Assembly: GCA_031423155.1 (NCBI GenBank)
Contig: JANPEZ010000091.1
Location: 1 to 13,248, forward strand
Direction of reading: 5' to 3'
Length of the DNA: 13,248 bases
DNA from: JANPEZ01 sp031423155
GTDB lineage: Bacteria; Actinomycetota; UBA4738; HRBIN12
Part shown: positions 7,308 to 12,494 of the stretch, piece by piece
How positions within the stretch are numbered: the stretch's first letter is position 1
Layout of the letters: every line of letters begins with the position of its first letter
The notes under the pieces: model-generated
What the model was told of the DNA's origin: nothing
Database searches by the model: none
Seen by the model: only the letters and a program-made list of their open reading frames with translations
Made by a program: the position numbers and the translations under genes

Positions 7308-7919
7308 CTGACGGTCGGGCGGCGCTCGATCCCCTGCCTCTTCGCAGTCATGATCGCCTTCTTCGGCGTGCTCCACGGGCCAGCTGCGGAAGCCCGAACC
7401 CTGCACCGCGTAAGGGTCGGCGACACGCGCTTTCGGCCAGACGTCGTCCTGGCTGCGTTGGGTGATCCGGTACGTTGGACGAGCATCAGCGCTGTTAGAC
7501 ACGAGATCGCTTCAGACCCGCACGGGTTCTTCCGAGTGTCGCTGACGCCGGGCGAGCAGGCGAGTCGAACCTTCCGCTCGGCCGGCACTTTCGCGTACGA
7601 CTGCCGGCTCTTCCCTTCGATGAGAGGCGTCATCCGGATCCCGGTCCAAGCACGGCCCAAGGCGCGTGCCACACCCGGCGCCCGCATAACGATCGAAGTC
7701 GCAACGGCGCGGATCCCCGGCACGACGTACAACGTTCAGTGGCGCAGCGATGACTCGGGGTGGGTGACCTTCCGCACCGGGATACACGAGCGACGAGCCT
7801 TCTTCCGCGCTGAGAGCACCGGAACCCTGTACTTCCGGGCCCGTGTCCACGATGGGAGAACCGGGGCCACCAGCGGCTGGTCACCTTCCGATGACGTTCT
7901 GATCGTTCCTATCCCCTAG
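7308..7919 (+). CDS. Secreted cupredoxin-fold protein with C-terminal FN3-like domain
   Basis: A 203-aa protein if translated from CTG 7308, or 189 aa from ATG 7350. The longer form supplies a full signal peptide: a basic n-region (VGRR), a hydrophobic core (PCLFAVMIAFFGVL) and an A-E-A cleavage site at 27-29. The ATG form loses the basic residues. Residues 31-113 resemble plastocyanin/amicyanin: RVGDTRFRPDVV, then VRWTSISAVRHEIASD with ligand H65, then AGTFAYDCRLFPSMRGVI with C99 and M105. The second copper His, expected in C-x-x-H-P-x-M, is Phe102. Residues about 118-200 look like a fibronectin type III domain (TYNVQWR ... YFRARVHDG ... SGWSP). It probably works outside the membrane, as a degenerate copper or structural protein. 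It ends 14 bp from the convergent GGDEF-EAL gene. Confidence 0.78.
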   Translation: MTVGRRSIPCLFAVMIAFFGVLHGPAAEARTLHRVRVGDTRFRPDVVLAALGDPVRWTSISAVRHEIASDPHGFFRVSLTPGEQASRTFRSAGTFAYDCRLFPSMRGVIRIPVQARPKARATPGARITIEVATARIPGTTYNVQWRSDDSGWVTFRTGIHERRAFFRAESTGTLYFRARVHDGRTGATSGWSPSDDVLIVPIP

Positions 7920-7933
7920 AAGGGCGAGCGACT

Positions 7934-10102
7934 TCAGATCGCGGTCAGGCGAGGGCGCTTGGGTGCTGCTTCCGACTGGGGCGGGATCTCGGCTTTGCCG
8001 CGACCCACGTCCTCATTCCTCTGCCGTATCCATCCGGTGACCTCGGAAGCAGGTACGGCCTTGCTCATCCAGTAGCCCTGAGCGACGTCGCAGCCGAGAG
8101 TCTTGAGCATCTCCCAGGTCCGCTCGGACTCGACGCCCTCAGCGACCACGCGAAGCCCCAGGTTGCGACCCAGATCCACCGTGGCCCTGACGATCATCGC
8201 GTCGCTCGGGTCCGTATCCATCCGCATCACGAAGGACTTATCTATCTTGATCTCGCGGATGGGCAGGCGCCGCAGGTACGAAAGCGACGAGTACCCGGTC
8301 CCGAAGTCGTCGATCGACAACTCGACGCCGACTCCGGCCAGGTCGTCCAACACGCCGATGGATCGGGCGGGGTCTGACATCAAGAAACTCTCGGTCAGTT
8401 CGAAGATCAAAGCCTCCGGCGGAGCGCCCCACTTGGAAAGAGCATGAGCGACCTGTTCGGGCAGCTGGATGTCCAACAGGTTACGGGCCGAAAGGTTCAC
8501 GGAGATCTTCACGTCCAGGCCCGCATGCTTCCAGCCGTGCCACTGCCGCAAAGCCTCCTGCAGCAGGTGCTGGGTCAGCGGCCGGAGCAGCACGGTCTGT
8601 TCGACCAGCGGGATGAAGTCATCGGGAAAGACCAGGCCGCGCTCCGGATGCTGCCAACGAACCAGGGCCTCGACGCCGGCGACGGACCCGTCCTCCAGCC
8701 GAAGCTTCGGCTGGTAGTAGAGGACGAACTCGTCGTTCTCGATCGCCGGACGGACCTGTGCGATCAGCGTCAACCGGCTGGGGTTGTACTGGTCGAACGA
8801 GGGGTTGTAGATCTCGTACCCGCTGCCCGATTCCTTCGCTGCGTACATCGCAACATCCGCGCGACGCAGCAGGGTCTCGACGTCCGTGCTGTGCTGGGGA
8901 TACAGCGCGATCCCGATGCTGGCCGAGACGTCCAGAGCGAGACCCTCGACCGAAAGGGGTTTCTCCAGCTCCTCGATCAGGCGCTCGGCGATGCGCACAG
9001 CGATCTGATCGTCGGGGAGATGCGGCAGGACGACGCCGAACTCGTCTCCGCCTAGGCGCGCGAGCAGGTCGTCGTCGCGGAGCACCTCGTGCAGTCGAGG
9101 CCCGATCTGCTGAAGCAATACGTCGCCGTAGTGGTGGCCGAGGGTGTCGTTGACCTCTTTGAACCGGTCCAGGTCCATGATCATCACGGCGATCTTGCCT
9201 CCGCGCGCGGAGGCATCGCTTATCGCGGCCTCGAGCGCACGCATGAACAGCGTGCGGTTGGGCAGATCCGTGAGGGAGTCGTGAAGCGACTGATACTCCT
9301 TCTCGGCCTCGCGCTCGGCCAGTTCCTCGGTCGCAACCTGCAGGGAGTGCGTCCTGTGGAACATCTGGCGGGCGAACAGCAGCGGAGCGATGAAGACGAT
9401 GATCGAGGTGACCCCGATGCTCACGAACGAGGTCGCGACCAGGACGCTGAACATCGCGAGCCCCATGTAGCTCAGGAGGAACTCGCCGAAGACGCCGACG
9501 TGCATCTCCTTCAAGATCTTGAAGACCTTCTCGCCCGATTCGAGGTGGAAGTAGTAGGCGACCAGGTAGGCGTTGATCGCGTAGCCGACGATCGTCGCCA
9601 ACACGACGACGGGTCCGACCACGAACCAATGGCCGCCGATGCTGGTGAAGTGATGGAACAAGAAGGCCTCTCCCACCACCGATACCGCTATCTGGCCGCG
9701 GATGAACAGCGCCTTCAGGATCGGTATCTCTCTCCTGAGTTCCCTCGGGTCGCTGGTTCCCAGGAATGCGACCGCACCCGCGATCGGTGGCGCGTAGATC
9801 ATCGCTATCGCGAGCTGCAGCGGGAAGCTCAGGCTGAAGCGAAGACCCATCCCCGTTGGAACCGGCAGAAGGTCGACGGTCGCGATCGAGACGATCCACA
9901 GAAGGAGCATCGGATCGGTGAAGCCGGAAGCACCTCGAACCCATTCGGTCGTTATCCAAGCGAGCAGTGGCAGAACGACGATCATCTCGTAGAGCTTGAC
10001 GGCGAGCGTCCGCTCGCGGCGCTCTTCGGGTGTCTCGTCCGCCGGAGGCGAGTGGCGCCTCTCTATCTCGGGTGCGACCACCCTGCGGTCATCCCCCGAC
10101 AT
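7934..10102 (-). CDS. Membrane-anchored GGDEF-EAL cyclic-di-GMP enzyme
   Basis: A 722-aa bifunctional c-di-GMP protein. Residues about 37-247 are a multi-pass membrane region (roughly six to seven helices) that I cannot assign to a named sensor family. A short linker (250-270) leads to a GGDEF domain (271-430) with D310-L-D-R-F-K, the signature GGDEF at 351-355, and the product-inhibition motif R342-D-D-D345 at the correct distance. The EAL domain (445-690) has E478-A-L, N536, E568, D598-D599-F-G-T-G-Y, K622, E655 and Q675. Both cyclase and phosphodiesterase sites therefore look active. The ATG has GGAGGT at 10113-10108 with 5 nt spacing inside the end of the upstream DUF5317 gene, overlapping it by 14 bp. 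The intact I-site suggests feedback control by c-di-GMP. Confidence 0.95.
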   Translation of the reverse strand: MSGDDRRVVAPEIERRHSPPADETPEERRERTLAVKLYEMIVVLPLLAWITTEWVRGASGFTDPMLLLWIVSIATVDLLPVPTGMGLRFSLSFPLQLAIAMIYAPPIAGAVAFLGTSDPRELRREIPILKALFIRGQIAVSVVGEAFLFHHFTSIGGHWFVVGPVVVLATIVGYAINAYLVAYYFHLESGEKVFKILKEMHVGVFGEFLLSYMGLAMFSVLVATSFVSIGVTSIIVFIAPLLFARQMFHRTHSLQVATEELAEREAEKEYQSLHDSLTDLPNRTLFMRALEAAISDASARGGKIAVMIMDLDRFKEVNDTLGHHYGDVLLQQIGPRLHEVLRDDDLLARLGGDEFGVVLPHLPDDQIAVRIAERLIEELEKPLSVEGLALDVSASIGIALYPQHSTDVETLLRRADVAMYAAKESGSGYEIYNPSFDQYNPSRLTLIAQVRPAIENDEFVLYYQPKLRLEDGSVAGVEALVRWQHPERGLVFPDDFIPLVEQTVLLRPLTQHLLQEALRQWHGWKHAGLDVKISVNLSARNLLDIQLPEQVAHALSKWGAPPEALIFELTESFLMSDPARSIGVLDDLAGVGVELSIDDFGTGYSSLSYLRRLPIREIKIDKSFVMRMDTDPSDAMIVRATVDLGRNLGLRVVAEGVESERTWEMLKTLGCDVAQGYWMSKAVPASEVTGWIRQRNEDVGRGKAEIPPQSEAAPKRPRLTAI

Positions 10103-10652
10103 GCTGTACCTCCGTCGCCATCTGCGGTTCCGCGCTCTCGCGCTTCCGCATGGCGGCGACGATCAGCCAGAACACCCCGCCGTAGGTGAAGAAGTCGCCG
10201 ACGCTCACCGCCTGCTCCAAGAAGCGGATCGGGATCACGTCACCGAGGAACAAGAGCCGATCGCTCGGTCCGGCCAGGTGGTGCTTGGCGCCGCCGTGTT
10301 CGATGAGAAACGTGTAGCTGTCCATCTGGTTGGAGGCGACCAGGGCATGGCGCGACACCGGCATACCGTCGTTAGCCGCGATCACCGTCAGGTTCAGCGC
10401 GATCCCAACCAGGATCAACGCGAACCCAGCAGCGCGCAGGTTGACGATCGCGAAAGCGAACAGCAACACGAACGAGGCATACAGCATCGCCATCGGCCAG
10501 ACGTGGCCCGGCAGCGGCATGAACTGCATCCCTAGGCCGATGAAGGCGATGGCCGCCCACCGAACCTGAAGCCTGCCCAGTCCAGACAGCCGCCCACGGC
10601 CCAGGTAGCCCACCACGATGGCGAGCGTGAATGTGAACAGGACCAACTTCAT
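10089..10652 (-). CDS. DUF5317 family membrane protein
   Basis: A 187-aa polytopic membrane protein. I start it at ATG 10652 (MKLVLFTFTLAIVVGY), which begins directly with a membrane helix. A TTG at 10700 would only add a polar 16-residue leader. Hydrophobic segments lie near 3-17, 31-48, 51-71, 74-92 and 150-167. The family-type motifs are NDGMPVS (94-100), KHHLAGPSDRLLFLGDVIPI (123-142) and SVGDFFTYGG (150-159), which match the DUF5317 pattern I recall (NGG-x-MP ... FLGDVIP ... SVGD). Function is unknown. It overlaps the GGDEF-EAL start by 14 bp, so the pair is translationally coupled and probably functionally linked. No clear Shine-Dalgarno is seen before its own start. Confidence 0.85.
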   Translation of the reverse strand: MKLVLFTFTLAIVVGYLGRGRLSGLGRLQVRWAAIAFIGLGMQFMPLPGHVWPMAMLYASFVLLFAFAIVNLRAAGFALILVGIALNLTVIAANDGMPVSRHALVASNQMDSYTFLIEHGGAKHHLAGPSDRLLFLGDVIPIRFLEQAVSVGDFFTYGGVFWLIVAAMRKRESAEPQMATEVQHVGG

Positions 10653-10712
10653 GGGTATCGCATCGGAAGGTTTCGGCCTCGCCTGTAGGCACCTGATCAA
10701 GCCTGGACGTGG

Positions 10713-10749
10713 CGCTGCCCCCGATATGAGGAGGTCATCGGGGGCAGCG
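10713..10749 (-). terminator. Perfect 13-bp stem-loop after the small peptide genes
   Basis: Arms CGCTGCCCCCGAT (10713-10725) and its exact complement (10737-10749) enclose an 11-nt loop. It begins 27 bp after the stop of the second tiny ORF. The stem is very stable, but no T-run follows on either strand, so it is not a classical intrinsic terminator; it may be a U-less terminator, an mRNA 3' stabiliser or a regulatory hairpin. In the minus-strand transcript the loop contains ACCUCCU, the complement of a Shine-Dalgarno core. An 8-bp direct repeat TGATCAAG flanks it (10694-10701 and 10752-10759). Confidence 0.5.
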
Positions 10750-10775
10750 GGTGATCAAGTGATGCCTGTGGATCT

Positions 10776-10859
10776 CTAGTTCGGTCTCCAGCCTGCTCCG
10801 ACCGCCATCGCCAGCGCGGCCATCGAGGCGAGAGCGACCAAGATGCGCTTAGTACGCAT
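10776..10859 (-). CDS. Tiny exported-type peptide 2, 27 aa, ending WRPN
   Basis: A 27-codon ORF with ATG at 10859 and TAG at 10776. It is preceded by AAGGGAG (10872-10866) with 6 nt spacing. The product has a basic start (MRTKR), an uninterrupted hydrophobic core (ILVALASMAALAMAVGA, 6-22) and a five-residue tail GWRPN. A signal peptidase I-like V-G-A site sits exactly before the tail. Codon third positions are mostly G/C, as in the neighbours. The tail and layout match the ORF 14 bp upstream (KWRPK), which argues that both are real, related genes. The product could be a released pentapeptide, or a small membrane peptide with its tail outside. I do not recognise a described family. Confidence 0.68.
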   Translation of the reverse strand: MRTKRILVALASMAALAMAVGAGWRPN

Positions 10860-10873
10860 GTGAGACTCCCTTC

Positions 10874-10978
10874 TCATTTCGGCCTCCACTTGGCGCCTGC
10901 CGCCAGCAGCATCATCCCGAGCGTGGCTCCGGTGAATAGCAGACGGCGCCACGGTACGGACGCGATCTTGTTCCTCAT
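10874..10978 (-). CDS. Tiny exported-type peptide 1, 34 aa, ending WRPK
   Basis: A 34-codon ORF with ATG at 10978 and TGA at 10874, preceded by an exceptionally strong ribosome binding site. The product has a basic N-terminus (MRNK then WRR at 10-12), a hydrophobic core at 13-29 (LLFTGATLGMMLLAAGA), an A-G-A signal-peptidase-like site and the tail KWRPK. About 28 of 34 third positions are G/C. The next ORF, 14 bp downstream, has the same architecture and a tail differing only at the two end residues. The repeat of sequence, order and signals is stronger evidence than either ORF alone. The role is unknown; a processed signalling peptide is possible but not shown. Confidence 0.7.
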   Translation of the reverse strand: MRNKIASVPWRRLLFTGATLGMMLLAAGAKWRPK

Positions 10979-10980
10979 CC

Positions 10981-10991
10981 GATCACCTCCT
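10981..10991 (-). promoter_or_regulatory. Extended Shine-Dalgarno of tiny peptide 1
   Basis: On the minus strand AGGAGGTGATC is an 11-nt perfect complement to the conserved 16S rRNA 3' tail (GATCACCTCCT), with the AGGAGG core 7 nt before the ATG at 10978. This predicts strong initiation. The TGA inside it (10985-10983) also closes a short upstream ORF, so stop and ribosome binding site overlap. Confidence 0.75.
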
Positions 10992-11063
10992 GACAGATAT
11001 CTTCGGCAGTTCGAGCCCTGGAGGCATCGGGCCGAGGTCGATGGATCCACTCGGCCTGCGCAT
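10983..11063 (-). CDS. Possible short upstream ORF, 26 aa (38 aa from GTG 11099)
   Basis: An open minus-strand frame ends at the TGA embedded in the ribosome binding site of tiny peptide 1. From ATG 11063 it gives 26 residues; GAGG lies 9 nt upstream. From GTG 11099 it gives 38. It ends SIDLGPMPPGLELPKISVRR and has no hydrophobic segment. About 70 percent of third positions are G/C, somewhat below the neighbours. It fills most of the otherwise empty gap between pth and the peptide genes. It could be a leader ORF coupling translation into the peptide genes, a third peptide, or a chance frame. Confidence 0.35.
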   Translation of the reverse strand: MRRPSGSIDLGPMPPGLELPKISVRR

Positions 11064-11112
11064 GGAGCCGATCCTCACCCGGGGGAGGACTTTCGGCACC
11101 TGGGACGGACCG

Positions 11113-11694
11113 TTAGCCTTCCACGGGGCCGCGGTTGAACCTGTCTTGGGCACGATCCAGACCCTCGGTCACGATCGCCCGGACGGCATCGATCGCGCGC
11201 TCTATCAGGAGCGCAACGTCCGGCTCCTCTTTCTTGGAGAAGGGTTGCAGGACGAAATCGGCCGGATCCTGTCGTCCAGGGGGCCGTCCGACACCGAGTC
11301 GGACCCGCAGGAAATCAGCCGTCCTGAGCGCCTGCTGGAGAGACTTCAGACCGTTGTGACCGGCCGTCGATCCGCCGATCTTGAGGCGGAGAGTGCCCAG
11401 CACCAGATCGATGTCGTCGTGGACCGCGATGACGTGCGCCGCATCCACCTTGCGCTTGCCGGCCAACCCCGCATAGGCGGGACCGGACTCGTTCATGAAC
11501 CCGTGAGCCCTGGCGAGCCAGACGTGGTCTTCGCCGATGCGCAACTCGCCGGCATCCGCGGGAAGGAATCGGACCTTCTTGAGGCGCTCGCCGGCTTGCA
11601 CCGCGAGCTGCTCGACGACCATGGCACCGACGTTGTGACGCGTTGCGGCGTAGCGCTCGCCGGGATTGCCGAGACCGGCGACCAGCCAGTCCAT
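11113..11694 (-). CDS. pth: Peptidyl-tRNA hydrolase
   Basis: A 193-aa protein of standard length that cleaves peptidyl-tRNA dropped from ribosomes, recycling tRNA. Signatures appear in order: GLGNPGERYAATRHNVG (7-23) with N10 and the catalytic H20, HGFMNESG (64-71) with N68, VHDDIDL (91-97) with D93, GGSTAGHNGLKS (107-118) with N114, and FLRVRLGVGRP (128-138). Residue numbers fall on the same positions as in E. coli Pth, so the start at ATG 11694 is secure. The start follows the rplY stop by 3 bp, with only a weak AGG before it, so it is expected to depend on translation of rplY. The rplY-pth pair is common in bacteria. Confidence 0.97.
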   Translation of the reverse strand: MDWLVAGLGNPGERYAATRHNVGAMVVEQLAVQAGERLKKVRFLPADAGELRIGEDHVWLARAHGFMNESGPAYAGLAGKRKVDAAHVIAVHDDIDLVLGTLRLKIGGSTAGHNGLKSLQQALRTADFLRVRLGVGRPPGRQDPADFVLQPFSKKEEPDVALLIERAIDAVRAIVTEGLDRAQDRFNRGPVEG

Positions 11695-11697
11695 GTC

Positions 11698-12387
11698 CTA
11701 GCTCTCGCCGCCCTCCTCGGCAGCGGCAGGAGCTTCGTCGGCAGCGGCGTCTCCCTCAGCGGGAGCGGCTTCGGCGACCTCGGCCACGGCGGCGGGTTCT
11801 TCTCCGGCTACCGTGAGGTCGGCCTCGGTACGCAGCGCCGCAGGTGTGATCACGGCGAGAACCGAGTCCTCGGGGTTGGACAGGATCGTGACTCCCGGCG
11901 GGACGATGATGTCGGACACGTGAACCGTGTCGCCCAGGTCCAGGTTGGAAAGGTCGACGTCGATGAAGTCGGGCACATCCTGTGGAAGACACTCAACGTG
12001 CAGCTCGCGCATGTGGTGGTCGACGACGCCGCCCTGCTTGACTCCGGGGGCCTCTCCGACGTCGCGGATCTCGACGTCGACGGTGATCTTCTCGGTACGC
12101 GAGACCGCGAGGAAGTCGACGTGGATGAGCCGGTCGTGGATGTAGTCGTGCTGGATCTCACGGGGCAGGGCCAGGTGCGTTTCGCCCTCCACCACGAGAT
12201 CGATCAGGACGTTGGCGCCGGCACCGGTGTGAAGGATGTGGCGCATCTCACGCGCATCCACCGTGAGGGGTACGGAGTCCAGGCCGTGCCCGTAGAGCAC
12301 TCCGGGGATGCGTCCGGCGGCGCGGATCTTGTGCGCGACGCCCTTGCCCTTCTCGGACCTGCGCTCGGCCTGAAGCTCGTTTCCCAT
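11698..12387 (-). CDS. rplY: 50S ribosomal protein L25/general stress protein Ctc
   Basis: A 229-aa long-form L25 (CTC/TL5 type) that binds 5S rRNA in the large subunit. I start it at ATG 12387, with AAGGA 6 nt upstream. The frame is open further upstream to 12609, but that part is antisense to the sulfatase gene and is not L25-like. Residues 4-92 are the 5S-binding L25 domain (LQAERRSEKGKGVAHKIRAA, GRIPGVLYG, HDYIHDRLIHVDFLAV). Residues about 98-185 form the C-terminal beta domain of the long forms (VKQGGVVDHHMRELHVECLP, VTILSNPEDSVLAVI). Residues 190-229 are a disordered Ala/Glu-rich acidic tail, common in actinobacterial L25. Transcription probably begins at the -10 box near 12430. Confidence 0.96.
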   Translation of the reverse strand: MGNELQAERRSEKGKGVAHKIRAAGRIPGVLYGHGLDSVPLTVDAREMRHILHTGAGANVLIDLVVEGETHLALPREIQHDYIHDRLIHVDFLAVSRTEKITVDVEIRDVGEAPGVKQGGVVDHHMRELHVECLPQDVPDFIDVDLSNLDLGDTVHVSDIIVPPGVTILSNPEDSVLAVITPAALRTEADLTVAGEEPAAVAEVAEAAPAEGDAAADEAPAAAEEGGES

Positions 12388-12424
12388 GACGGATCCTTTT
12401 CGACTAGCCGGGGTTCGGCCGCAA

Positions 12425-12430
12425 ATCGTA
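12425..12430 (-). promoter_or_regulatory. Predicted -10 box of rplY-pth
   Basis: TACGAT on the minus strand matches TANNNT and would give a leader of about 30 nt carrying the AAGGA ribosome binding site. The region at the expected -35 position is GC-rich and gives only a weak match. Confidence 0.4.
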
Positions 12431-12480
12431 CCGGATGGGCTGGCGGCCCGACCCTGAGCTGCGCCTGGCGCACCTGCCGG

Positions 12481-12486
12481 TAGGCT
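12481..12486 (+). promoter_or_regulatory. Predicted -10 box for a leaderless sulfatase transcript
   Basis: TAGGCT fits TANNNT and ends 8 nt before the ATG at 12495, so transcription would begin at or beside the start codon. No Shine-Dalgarno is present in the intervening bases. This is the usual geometry of leaderless actinobacterial genes. No convincing -35 is seen. Confidence 0.45.
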
Positions 12487-12494
12487 TGCCCCCG

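Noticed and set aside
8619..9959. Minus-strand open frame of 446 codons inside the GGDEF-EAL gene
   Set aside because: It is a shifted frame of the same strand. The GGDEF-EAL frame carries all catalytic motifs, and this one is Arg/Pro-rich without any motif.
10653..10700. TTG start at 10700 for the DUF5317 gene
   Set aside because: The added residues are polar and unlike the family, which starts with a membrane helix; ATG 10652 fits better.
10713..10749. Classical Rho-independent terminator
   Set aside because: The stem is excellent, but neither strand has a T-run after it. I keep it as a terminator-like or regulatory hairpin only.
11063..11105. Second hairpin downstream of pth (CCGATCCTC ... 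GAGGACTTTCGG)
   Set aside because: The stem is short and interrupted by an unpaired bulge, with no T-run; not distinguishable from chance in GC-rich DNA.
11041..12483. Long plus-strand open frame of 480 codons
   Set aside because: It lies exactly antisense to pth and rplY, both certain from catalytic or family motifs. Its translation is Arg/Asp/Gly-rich with no domain, typical of the opposite frame of GC-rich genes.
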